Positions 1-8,342 of a stretch of 22,034 nt of DNA are shown in pieces. Source of the stretch: DATIJJ01 sp039936115. Lineage in GTDB: Bacteria > Pseudomonadota > Gammaproteobacteria > DSM-16500. The first letter of the stretch is position 1, and each line of letters starts with the position of its first letter. The translations under genes and the position numbers were made by a program. Under the pieces are notes generated by a model that saw only the letters and a program-made list of their open reading frames with translations, was not told where the DNA came from and did no database searches. Location of the stretch: NCBI GenBank assembly GCA_039936115.1, contig JBDTIZ010000161.1, positions 1 through 22,034 of the forward strand, in the 5' to 3' direction.

Positions 1-56
1 GTGTTTAATATCTATACTGATTTACCGGATGCTAGTGCGCCTTCGCGGGAATGACA
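1..56. repeat. Left copy of interspersed repeat, inverted relative to 21893-21932
   Basis: Positions 1-40 are the reverse complement of 21893-21932 with a single mismatch (39 of 40). It is followed inward by a fragment of the GTCATTCCCGC palindrome family (about 36-56). The right copy continues beyond its matching segment, so this copy may be cut by the window edge. No open reading frame of note uses it. Confidence 0.85.
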
Positions 57-70
57 GTATTAACTGATGA

Positions 71-96
71 TGTCATCCTAAGCGAAGCGAAGGATC
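71..96. repeat. Interspersed repeat, same family as the 14158-14223 hairpin arms
   Basis: This 26-nt stretch begins TGTCATCCT and ends GAAGGATC. It matches the arm at 14158-14183 at 22 of 26 positions. It lies just beyond the stop codon of the giant gene on the minus strand. No good intrinsic terminator (GC stem plus T run) is visible here. Confidence 0.7.
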
Positions 97-119
97 TTCT
101 AGCAAAAACAAATAACTCT

Positions 120-3100
120 CTACCCACGTCTAAACAAACTAAATCTCTTAGGCTGCATATGCTCAGCATAGATCTCTTGCAATGCATCATTTGGTTGATT
201 TTTATCAGCCAATTTTCTTGTAGCACAGATCGCAAATAACTCATCACGAACATCAGGATTATGATCAATAATAAACTCTACAGTTTCTTTATCAAACGAT
301 TGTCCAGTGAAACAATCACCTAAAAAAGAGTTCTGCTGATAGTTGCCAACTAACACATCCACCGGAACCCAATGGTGATCAGGTAAAATAACAATATTTC
401 TAAAGCAGAAAGTATCAATATCAACATGCTGGTTTGTCGCTTCTATATCAAAAATACCTTTATCAACAACACGTGGCATCAATAATTCGTATGCACTAAC
501 CTCAATGTTCATCTGTCTGAAGCCTTCTTTTACCAACAAGGCAAGCAACAAGAAAACTCTATCTGACGCAGATTCAAATTCAAGATAATTGGCAGGCATA
601 GATTTTGATTGTGCACACAATACATCCCAGCGATTTTTTAATAAAAACTGCAAGTATCCCAGATCTGTCTGATCTAAAGTAACTTCGCCCGTATTACTTA
701 GTTCCACGGCATTATGTTTTCCAATCTCGCGACGTTGTTTCAGAAAACCAATCAAAGATTCAAGCTCACCAATTTCAGCTGGCTGGAAGAATGACTTTTT
801 ACCGAGTGTATTTGACTTAGACTCAGGTACTATAAGTTTTGCCTGCGTTAGATAAGATTCTAATGACTCTGCAGCCTTAGTTTTGTTATATAGTGACAAA
901 ATATCATCAAGCTGGATTAAAGTAACATGTGCAACTTCATCTTTTTCTTCTTCTACTGCAACATCCACAGGCACAACCTTTTTAGGTTTAGCTACAATAG
1001 CATGCTTGCAATTAGCAAGAACCGCCATAAAATTAGCCGTAGTTGGATTGCTACGAACTTCAGACATAACGGCAGTATTATGTAGTATAGGTTTAATAAA
1101 CTCATCGTACCATTCCTTAGAAACCGCCCGATCGTTAGGCATGTCTGGCAATGAATTAACAGCACTGATGAGTTTCTGCAAAGCTACTGAACCAGGAACT
1201 AGTTTACGAGTTAAATCGTTTTCAGGAAGCTGCAACCAACTTGCAACTATATTTGTCAGCGCTTCTGGTGTTAATAGAATACGTCTATTAATTGAAAAAT
1301 CAGACGGGTTAATTTTAGGATTTGCATAAGAAGGCATTCGTACAAAAGCTTTTACGGTAAATTTAAAATCATCTGGTATTTTAACTAATAAATCCCCTAG
1401 CATCTTTATAATTAGGCTGTCAGCGGCTTGTGCTTCTCGACTATTGATGACCGAGGGCAGGATCGTCATCATCCCTTTGCCTGCTATAGGAATTCCTAAA
1501 TATTGACATACTAATAAGCGATGCCTACATGCGAAACTGGTAAAACTAATATCGCCTTTATTGAAATTTTGCAAGAACAAAAAGTTCAGCAATTTAGTTA
1601 AAATATGCTTAGATTCAACCGAGCATTCTTTTAATGTTGTATCGCATAAATCATTAGATTCATTGTAAGCAGTTTTAGCATTTGCTACTAATTGACTTAT
1701 TTCATCTCTCAATGCGTACAAAGCATTAATTTTTAATTGCATTCCTTCATCGCCAGTAATTTCAGCAAACTTATTAAGCTCTGCGATATAGGTATCTATA
1801 AAGTTGGTATATTCTTTAACTTCTCGAATCACAAGCGATATCTTTTCTTCTCTCTCCAGGATAACCGCATCAACTTTACGTTTGTACATCCTGACAAAAG
1901 CTTGCATGGCCGGAGTTATTTCATCTCCATGACCTTTCTCATCCGATACTAAGATTTTTCTCAAAGTTCCCTTATCTTCAACAGAAAGATCGTCATGTTT
2001 TGATAAATCAGAAGAAATCGTCGACACTAAGCTGGAAAACATTTCCTCAGATTGCTCTGAACAATAGCTATCAAAATCAGCGCCTGACAAGTGTAAATTT
2101 CCTAAAATAATTGGCAACGCTGCGCCAATCCTTTCATTGAGCACCACAGCAGCTGATTTACGTAATAATGATAGAACATGTTTACAACCAATTTGATAAA
2201 TATAGGGTGAAACATCTTGCAGGTTGGCAAGAAGGCCTAAATCTTTCGCAATAGTTTCCGCAAATCCATCTTCGTTACCAGCAATTTTATTCAGATAATC
2301 GGTGCTAAGTACGCCGATTCCAATCAATACTTCTGCTGTCATCAGCTTTTCTTCTGGGAGCATTGAAACTATTTGTTTTTTAAATAGAATCTCCAATGAT
2401 TTATTAAAATTGTTGGCAACCAATTTATGAAGCGCATTAAAACTACCATCATTTGCTTGAACATAGGTAGAGGACTGAAGAAAGCGTATTTCCGATTTTG
2501 CTTCAGGCAGCATAGAAAGAATTTCAACTGATTTCAAATCAGGTGCTTCATCTGGAATTCGCAATGCTATATCGTCTATGGTTAAAGTAGATATTTGGGC
2601 TTGGAAATGTGCTGTCAATTCCTGATTTGATCGATTCAATACATTTCTAATTTCAGATCTTATCGAATTTATTAACCATGCTTTCTGATTGTTGTTAGCC
2701 AGGAATGAGAAACTTAGTTCACTTTCACTCCCGTCCTTCCTAAATGCAGCCAAGACATTTTCAACAATAGTATCAATTGACGTATTCGCATCAGAAGGTA
2801 ATGATTGCAGCACGTCAGCAAGATTTTTCTTTAAAAATTCAATGACAACAATACTATGATGTCTTGTAATTAATCCCGCACTTTTGCTAATTGCATGCTT
2901 CCGAATAGCCGTTAATATACGCTGCTGTTGATCTGCGCCAAGTTTATTATAAAATTCTACTGCACGATTAATTTTACCATTTGGCAATTTGACTACCGTG
3001 GTATAAGCCGAAACTATTTTGTCTACAAGTTCAGCGGGATTACCTTTTGAGCCGAGTGGATACGTATCCAAAAACTGAGGAAATTTTTTAATTAACGTTT

Positions 3101-6100
3101 CTTCGTATAGAGGACGCAAATTAATATCAATGATAACCCTCTCGACAACACTCACTGGATCTTCGTTAAGTCGGGCAATTTCATTTTGTATTTTGGGCGT
3201 AAGTTTGCGTGCATACTCTCTGATTACTGCAGGAGTTGGAACTCGTAAATCTTTATCAAAGGTAGCAATGATCTGATCAGTCGGAATAACTGTCGCGACT
3301 TCTGCAAATAGATTAGCTAAATCATTGCCGAGCACATTAGCAAATACATTTTTGTCATAATCATATTCATCTAACTCAGGCATAGTAAAAATTGTATCGA
3401 TATTTAATCCTTGCGCCGCATCGCTCACACCTAGAGGAGTTAACTTTTCATAGTCACGCAGACGTCTTGTCCATTTTTCACGATTTTGTTTTTTAGTAAC
3501 CTGTGTTTCTGGTGAATAATAATATGAATCTGTACCACTTTCCCAAACTCTCTGCGCATTAAAATTGACTGATAATTGTGATGGATCAAGGACAAGCTCA
3601 TCTCTATCGTTAATCATCAATAATGGCTGTTTAGTGCCTGAAGATGCGAAAGCATTTTCAAGGACAGTTAATGAATTAGGAGCACAGTCACGTTGCTGGA
3701 TTTGCTGTGTAATATTCGGATCATTGAACGTGCACTTAGGAAAGATATCTTGAAATACTTTCGCTATATGTTCATGTGAAACTTGTTTTCTACATTTATC
3801 CTCACGATTGCTCCATTTTTTAATTTGGGGAGATGGATCAATCGTCATGACCTGAACTTTGCCCGCTTTATTTTTGTAAATGAAATAAGGAATATAATGA
3901 TTTTTTCCTGTCATTAATATACCGGAAATAATGACAGGTATACCATTTTTGGGGCCGATTGATTTCACCAAACCCTGGAGTTTAAGCTTAAATTCGTTAA
4001 ATAATTTTGTATCAGATGCGCTTCCTACGTGTTCTTCTTGTTTTTTATCGCCATGCAACGAAACGTCTTTTAGCAATGGATTAAGTGAAATCGGTACAAA
4101 ATAAAATAGCATATTAGATTCTAATTTATTTTCACTTTTGACTTCAGCGTCCATTCGATTAATAATAATGGATCGATATTGTTTGAACAAATAACTTTCC
4201 GCATTTTGAATATCACTATCTATGTATTGATAGCCTTCATAATGATCTAGATTTCTTGTACTTGCAGAACCTGGCTGCTGATAGCCCTGTGGAATTTTTA
4301 CTGGAACGGAGAATTTCTCACGTAATGCAGTAGCAGCTTCATCCGAAGCTTGCATTTTTTTGATAGTGCTGGAATCTAATATACCATCACCTAGCATGGG
4401 ATCCGTTGGAAGCATCAATGGAAACCGCTTAACTCCAACAGCTTGAGCAGCCTCATCAGATTTAGCCGCTTTAACCGCTTCAGCAACCTCAGCAGCTTCA
4501 ATATCTTTCAATCTATATTTATAAATTAATTCTATAAATAATGAACGATTACAATTTAGAAAAATAAGCTCTAATTCATAGTGCGTAAGTGCATTATAAT
4601 AGTCATTATTTATGATAACAGTTGCTAAAAGTCGATCTGCAGCTGCAGCCTGCTCTTCCGTTCTTCCTTCGATTGAAAAATTCTCTTTATAAAAATTTCT
4701 TTGTCGTAAAATATCTGCTCGCATTCTTTCAACACGTCGCCATATGGTATATGGCACACTTAATTTTGGGTATTTTGTGGTCTCTGGATCGTAATATCCA
4801 GCTTGATCACGAAATGTTTTATCTTTATATAAAGCAATGAATCCTTCGCGTGTTGCAGTATCGTTTTGTGCGACGCTCAAGATTTTCAAGAATGCATCCG
4901 CTCTTCCTTGTGGCACTAAAGTTTTGCTTGCACCCGTATTCTTAACATTTTTTGCTTGGTATTCTTCGAAAGATTTTGCTGCTCTTTCGCTTATTTTTTT
5001 GAACGAATAAGATTTATTTTTAATTGCTAGTAATACTAACTTTAATTCACCGACATGAACCTGAGCGGGCTCAGGCTCCTTTTCTTCATCAACTTGTATT
5101 TCAGCAACTTCATCTTTTTGCTCAACTATTGTCAACCTATGTCTCTTAACAACATCTGTTTCCTGAAGTCTTGATGATGATGCTAAATCACGATAATTGA
5201 TATCAACTTGATATTTTTCTAAAAGATTTAATAAATTATTGACATCTTTGACTCGAATTGCGCTCAACCAAATGAGCACTGAGCTGGCGATAGTGGATCT
5301 TGTTTTGACAAGATCAGATAAATATTTTTTTCTCAAGTCAGCAGGTACTGACTCTTCAATAAATTTTTCTACAAAGCTATAATCAAAATGTGATGGAAGA
5401 CGACATATGAGGTCCCATATTTGCCTGATAGGATCAACTGCTTTCTTTTTTTGGATGAGAGAAAATAAGTTATACGTTGGATTTTGAAGATCTTTTAAAT
5501 TAAGTATAGCTATAAAATCATTAATTTTTATTTGTAAAAAACGAGAAGCATCGGGTGTTTTCCAAATCGCTTCAATTGCGCCCGGCAATTCGTTATTCAG
5601 ATAATAAAAACAAATCAGTACGAAGAGTTGAATTTCTGGAACAATGTTTTTTAGTTTTGATTTATCAGATTTTAGGAATGCAGTTTCAAGTATTTTTTCT
5701 TCAAGAATTGCCGCCGCTAGGTCGTTAGCAACAAACAGTTTAATTAACCGCTGGTGATTATGATTAACATAGCCAGGCAAGAGATCTTTAAAAAATGAAG
5801 CAAGCTTTACTCCGACCTCTTCTTCTTTGGATATTTTCGATAATGGAATAGAATATTGGCGACTCAAGTTTTCACGTAAATAGGCGGCGCCTTTAGAAAT
5901 ACCTGTTAACGCATGCATATAACGAAGAATAATTTGATAATCTATTCCTGTTATCAGCGAGGCAATAGGCTTTCTAGTAAATGGATCAACAAAAAGTTCT
6001 TCACTTACAACATCACCTGCAATATTTACTTTTTTATTTTTATCACCAGGATTGATTCTACCCTCAGCTCTTATCCAAACTTGGCCTGTCTCTGCAGAGA

Positions 6101-6584
6101 CATGAACATTCCTCCTGAATAATTTAATTTGTATTTTTTGAAGCGCTGAATCGTTTTGATTATCTTTTTGCTCTGATTTGTCTTTTATATTTTGATCAGT
6201 GCATGATGCCATTGCCTTTACATTATTAGAATTAAGATTAGCAAACGATGGATCTGGCTCCAACTCCAAGAAAGTATCTGTTACTACCGCGCACGCATCT
6301 AATAAATGTAATCCGGCCTGTTTCTTAGGATCATTTGCTGAACCTTGAGGACTAATATATTCATAAACAAATTTTAAAATTAGGAAGGCATCTTGAGCAT
6401 TGCTCGCCTGCAAATAAGGTATTAGTCTACTATAAACATGATTGAGCTCACCTGCATCGTTTGATTCAAAACCAATCTTTGCTACATTTTCAAAGTCATT
6501 AAACAACTTTTCGAAAGCAGCTTTATATTCTGCATAGTCAGTGAGTTTTGATAAAATGCTTTCAAATGTTTTTCTAAGTGTCAT
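120..6584 (-). CDS. Giant 2154-aa putative effector with a CE-clan (Ulp1-like) cysteine-protease domain
   Basis: The whole protein is not a family I recognise. Near the middle it has the ordered catalytic residues of CE-clan (C48/Ulp1-like) peptidases. His896 (GKNHYIPYF) is followed 20 residues later by Asp916 (VMTIDPSP), then Gln961, then Cys967 (QIQQRDCAPNSL). In yeast Ulp1 the Gln is also 6 residues before the Cys and the Asp-Cys distance is similar (about 49 against 51 here). A YIDSDIQ segment at about 787-793 resembles the (W/L)xDxxI entry motif. Near the C-terminus His2071-Trp2072 and Asp2090 look like the first half of another CE domain. Acidic stretches lie near residues 490-505 and 1870. 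There is no signal peptide or membrane segment, so it is cytosolic or delivered by a type IV-like system. The start has a GAGG ribosome site 6 nt upstream. CE enzymes of bacteria include deubiquitinases, deSUMOylases and acetyltransferases; which applies here is unknown. Calling it an effector is inference. Confidence 0.8.
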   Translation of the reverse strand: MTLRKTFESILSKLTDYAEYKAAFEKLFNDFENVAKIGFESNDAGELNHVYSRLIPYLQASNAQDAFLILKFVYEYISPQGSANDPKKQAGLHLLDACAVVTDTFLELEPDPSFANLNSNNVKAMASCTDQNIKDKSEQKDNQNDSALQKIQIKLFRRNVHVSAETGQVWIRAEGRINPGDKNKKVNIAGDVVSEELFVDPFTRKPIASLITGIDYQIILRYMHALTGISKGAAYLRENLSRQYSIPLSKISKEEEVGVKLASFFKDLLPGYVNHNHQRLIKLFVANDLAAAILEEKILETAFLKSDKSKLKNIVPEIQLFVLICFYYLNNELPGAIEAIWKTPDASRFLQIKINDFIAILNLKDLQNPTYNLFSLIQKKKAVDPIRQIWDLICRLPSHFDYSFVEKFIEESVPADLRKKYLSDLVKTRSTIASSVLIWLSAIRVKDVNNLLNLLEKYQVDINYRDLASSSRLQETDVVKRHRLTIVEQKDEVAEIQVDEEKEPEPAQVHVGELKLVLLAIKNKSYSFKKISERAAKSFEEYQAKNVKNTGASKTLVPQGRADAFLKILSVAQNDTATREGFIALYKDKTFRDQAGYYDPETTKYPKLSVPYTIWRRVERMRADILRQRNFYKENFSIEGRTEEQAAAADRLLATVIINNDYYNALTHYELELIFLNCNRSLFIELIYKYRLKDIEAAEVAEAVKAAKSDEAAQAVGVKRFPLMLPTDPMLGDGILDSSTIKKMQASDEAATALREKFSVPVKIPQGYQQPGSASTRNLDHYEGYQYIDSDIQNAESYLFKQYRSIIINRMDAEVKSENKLESNMLFYFVPISLNPLLKDVSLHGDKKQEEHVGSASDTKLFNEFKLKLQGLVKSIGPKNGIPVIISGILMTGKNHYIPYFIYKNKAGKVQVMTIDPSPQIKKWSNREDKCRKQVSHEHIAKVFQDIFPKCTFNDPNITQQIQQRDCAPNSLTVLENAFASSGTKQPLLMINDRDELVLDPSQLSVNFNAQRVWESGTDSYYYSPETQVTKKQNREKWTRRLRDYEKLTPLGVSDAAQGLNIDTIFTMPELDEYDYDKNVFANVLGNDLANLFAEVATVIPTDQIIATFDKDLRVPTPAVIREYARKLTPKIQNEIARLNEDPVSVVERVIIDINLRPLYEETLIKKFPQFLDTYPLGSKGNPAELVDKIVSAYTTVVKLPNGKINRAVEFYNKLGADQQQRILTAIRKHAISKSAGLITRHHSIVVIEFLKKNLADVLQSLPSDANTSIDTIVENVLAAFRKDGSESELSFSFLANNNQKAWLINSIRSEIRNVLNRSNQELTAHFQAQISTLTIDDIALRIPDEAPDLKSVEILSMLPEAKSEIRFLQSSTYVQANDGSFNALHKLVANNFNKSLEILFKKQIVSMLPEEKLMTAEVLIGIGVLSTDYLNKIAGNEDGFAETIAKDLGLLANLQDVSPYIYQIGCKHVLSLLRKSAAVVLNERIGAALPIILGNLHLSGADFDSYCSEQSEEMFSSLVSTISSDLSKHDDLSVEDKGTLRKILVSDEKGHGDEITPAMQAFVRMYKRKVDAVILEREEKISLVIREVKEYTNFIDTYIAELNKFAEITGDEGMQLKINALYALRDEISQLVANAKTAYNESNDLCDTTLKECSVESKHILTKLLNFLFLQNFNKGDISFTSFACRHRLLVCQYLGIPIAGKGMMTILPSVINSREAQAADSLIIKMLGDLLVKIPDDFKFTVKAFVRMPSYANPKINPSDFSINRRILLTPEALTNIVASWLQLPENDLTRKLVPGSVALQKLISAVNSLPDMPNDRAVSKEWYDEFIKPILHNTAVMSEVRSNPTTANFMAVLANCKHAIVAKPKKVVPVDVAVEEEKDEVAHVTLIQLDDILSLYNKTKAAESLESYLTQAKLIVPESKSNTLGKKSFFQPAEIGELESLIGFLKQRREIGKHNAVELSNTGEVTLDQTDLGYLQFLLKNRWDVLCAQSKSMPANYLEFESASDRVFLLLALLVKEGFRQMNIEVSAYELLMPRVVDKGIFDIEATNQHVDIDTFCFRNIVILPDHHWVPVDVLVGNYQQNSFLGDCFTGQSFDKETVEFIIDHNPDVRDELFAICATRKLADKNQPNDALQEIYAEHMQPKRFSLFRRG

Positions 6585-6651
6585 GGTATCCTCGTTTTTT
6601 GGTAGCTAGCCAGCAGCTTAGTGCTATTTATTTTAATTAACCTGGTGAGTA

Positions 6652-6684
6652 ATTTTATCAGGATCAGCTTAAGAAACACTTAAA
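6652..6684 (-). promoter_or_regulatory. PmrA-type box and possible -10 upstream of the giant gene
   Basis: On the minus strand the sequence reads TTTAAG-TGTTT-CTTAAG (6684 to 6668). This fits the two-hexamer YTTAAK-N5-YTTAAK pattern described for PmrA response regulators exactly. A possible extended -10, TGATAAAAT, lies 10 bp further downstream (6660-6652). The box is about 85 bp before the ATG at 6584. In Legionella and Coxiella PmrA controls many Dot/Icm effector genes through a related TTAA element. PmrA binding here is inferred; AT-rich DNA yields such boxes by chance. Confidence 0.45.
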
Positions 6685-6728
6685 TCAGTAAGATATATTG
6701 GTGTCGATTTTGCTACGAGGCACACTGT

Positions 6729-6825
6729 CATTCCCGCCAGGTGGGAACCCATTCTGCAAGAAACTATATTCTTGAGCTAAGTCCTTATTTTTGTTGCAAG
6801 ATGGGTTCCCGCCTTCGCGGGAATG
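6729..6825. repeat. Long imperfect inverted repeat between ribD and the giant gene
   Basis: The left arm 6729-6760 (starts CATTCCCGCC, contains GGGAACCCATTCTGCAAG) and the right arm 6794-6825 are imperfect reverse complements of about 32 nt with one indel, around a 33-nt spacer. The right arm holds its own hairpin, CCCGC-CTTC-GCGGG. It belongs to the GTCATTCCCGC family seen again at 36-56, 17784-17818 and 21853-21896. As RNA it could end the ribD transcript, but no clear T run follows. Confidence 0.8.
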
Positions 6826-6860
6826 GTAATGTTATGGTGAATTTTATCAAAAGATTATAA

Positions 6861-7922
6861 TCAAAAATCAATTTCCAATACTGAATCTGGGCCAATTTGC
6901 TGCCAACTCCCACTAAAATCTGTCAAATCAATCGAAAAACCTGGTTTAAATGCGGATTGCCCGCGTCCAAACCAAACCGGTGCTATATAAAGGAGAAGCT
7001 TTTGCAATGCATTATTTTTGAGAAAACTAGCAAGACATTTTCCTCCCGTCTCAACCCATAAGTCATGCGCACCGTCATTGCCGATGTGTTCAATAATAGG
7101 TATTAAATTCAACCCCTCGGGGGTCTCATCAATCACAACACAACGCGCCCCTTGCGCCTGCAATTGTTCTCTCTTTTCTTGGTCTGCATGAACCGCATGA
7201 AATACGGTAATCGATTGTGCCGTAGTAAAAATAGCTGCATCTAAGGGACACGTGAGTTGTCGATCTAAAATATAAAGTGGTTTAGCAATCACTGTATTTT
7301 CAAGTCGTATATTCAGTTGTGGATTATCCTGAATAATGGTTTTGGCGGTTGTTAAAATAGCATCGCTTGTTTTACGCATTTGATGGGTAAAAATCTGCAG
7401 CTCTCGGCCTGTGATTTGTTTGCGCTCACCTGCTTCACCGGCAATTTTTCCATCTAAACTCATGGCGAGTTTTGCGGTAATAAACGGCTTGTGTGTACGT
7501 TGCCAGTAGTCGTAACTTTGATAAAAAAGATTTATTTCAGGCAACATGATGTGTTCGCAACGAATCTCTGCAGTAGTTAAAAGTGCTGCGCCTTCACCGC
7601 TGACAATCGGATTTGGGTCACGATAGCCGTACACTACTCGCCCTATGTTTGCGTTAACAATAGCATCGGTGCAAGGCGGTGTTCTGCCTATATGACAGCA
7701 AGGCTCTAAGGTCACATAGAGCGTGGAGTTTTCAGGACTCTCTGTAAGTGATTGCAATGCTATGATTTCGGCATGCGGTGAACCTGGGCCTTGATGATAA
7801 CCGCTTCCTATTATTTGTCCTTCGCGGTTTACAAGGATTGCGCCGACTGATGGGTTTGGTGAAGTGAAACCGCGGCGGAGTTTTGCTAGGTCAAGGGCTT
7901 GTTTTAAGAAGAAGTTATCCAT
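6861..7922 (-). CDS. ribD: Bifunctional riboflavin biosynthesis deaminase/reductase RibD
   Basis: RibD performs the second and third steps of riboflavin synthesis: deamination of the pyrimidinone from GTP cyclohydrolase II, then NADPH-dependent reduction of the ribosyl group. The N-terminal zinc deaminase domain (about 1-145) shows HAE at 50-52 and PCCHIGRTPPC, giving zinc ligands His50, Cys75 and Cys84. The C-terminal reductase domain starts around KPFITAKLAMSLDGKIA. At 353 aa it is close to the usual 360-370. It stands apart from other rib genes; both flanks carry palindromic repeats. The ATG start has only a weak GGAAAA upstream, but the conserved N-terminus begins at once after it. The reductase half is more divergent than the deaminase half, as is normal for the family. 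Confidence 0.95.
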   Translation of the reverse strand: MDNFFLKQALDLAKLRRGFTSPNPSVGAILVNREGQIIGSGYHQGPGSPHAEIIALQSLTESPENSTLYVTLEPCCHIGRTPPCTDAIVNANIGRVVYGYRDPNPIVSGEGAALLTTAEIRCEHIMLPEINLFYQSYDYWQRTHKPFITAKLAMSLDGKIAGEAGERKQITGRELQIFTHQMRKTSDAILTTAKTIIQDNPQLNIRLENTVIAKPLYILDRQLTCPLDAAIFTTAQSITVFHAVHADQEKREQLQAQGARCVVIDETPEGLNLIPIIEHIGNDGAHDLWVETGGKCLASFLKNNALQKLLLYIAPVWFGRGQSAFKPGFSIDLTDFSGSWQQIGPDSVLEIDF

Positions 7923-7960
7923 TTGTTTTCCGCTGTGAGAAACAGTTAAAAAAGACTAGC

Positions 7961-7996
7961 GCTGTAGGGGCGAACACATAGGTTCGCCCCTACAGC
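7961..7996. repeat. 15-bp perfect hairpin repeat between divergent ribD and the kdp operon
   Basis: The arms GCTGTAGGGGCGAAC (7961-7975) and its exact complement (7982-7996) surround a 6-nt loop. No T run follows on either strand, so a terminator is unlikely. A decayed relative, CGCCCCTACA, recurs at about 12827-12836 after kdpC. This is a known style of short interspersed palindrome in bacterial intergenic DNA. Confidence 0.8.
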
Positions 7997-8133
7997 ACTG
8001 GCCAGTCAAATTGGCGTAGGCTTCACGGATAGATTCTCACCTTCGCGATTAGCATGAGCATATTAACCAAAGTCATTTGAATTTACCTCTTTTTTGATAG
8101 AAAATGGTAGCTCGATTTCAAGGATAACATTTC

Positions 8134-8232
8134 ATGGCAGATTTCATCTTTATCGGAATAACTCTCGTTTTTTTTGGTCTCTGCTTTGCATTAATTCAGT
8201 TTTTTGATTCGCTATCACGGAGTGAAGAATGA
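8134..8232 (+). CDS. Small 32-aa membrane peptide at the head of the kdp operon
   Basis: The ATG at 8134 follows an AAGGA element about 9 nt upstream and opens a 32-codon frame. It encodes one hydrophobic helix (about residues 4-24, FIFIGITLVFFGLCFALIQF) followed by a charged tail ending SRSEE. Its stop overlaps the kdpF start (ATGA at 8229-8232), a sign of translational coupling. Short single-helix peptides in this position occur ahead of kdpF in other proteobacteria, but I do not know a characterised function. It could assist assembly of the potassium pump. The coupling and composition make it likely to be real. Confidence 0.7.
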   Translation: MADFIFIGITLVFFGLCFALIQFFDSLSRSEE

Positions 8233-8315
8233 GTCTTTATCTTATTTGTGGATTGATTACGTTGGGTTTATTCATTTACCTCTTAATCGTCTTATTCAAG
8301 CCGGAACTTTTTTAA
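8229..8315 (+). CDS. kdpF: Potassium-transporting ATPase small subunit KdpF
   Basis: KdpF is the single-helix stabilising subunit of the high-affinity KdpFABC potassium pump. The frame encodes 28 aa: MSLYLICGLITLGLFIYLL, then a short hydrophobic run and the KPELF end. The usual length is about 29 aa, and a xxKPExF tail is typical of KdpF. It overlaps the preceding small gene by 4 nt and lies 27 bp before kdpA. The frame is too short for routine gene finders. Confidence 0.9.
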   Translation: MSLYLICGLITLGLFIYLLIVLFKPELF

Positions 8316-8342
8316 GTTTATTCCAAATGGAAAGGATTCCAC

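Noticed and set aside
3684..3899. YopJ-type acetyltransferase rather than Ulp1-type peptidase
   Set aside because: The acidic residue is Asp, the Asp-Cys spacing of 51 is nearer Ulp1 than YopJ (about 44), and Gln at -6 fits Ulp1. YopJ-like activity is not fully excluded.
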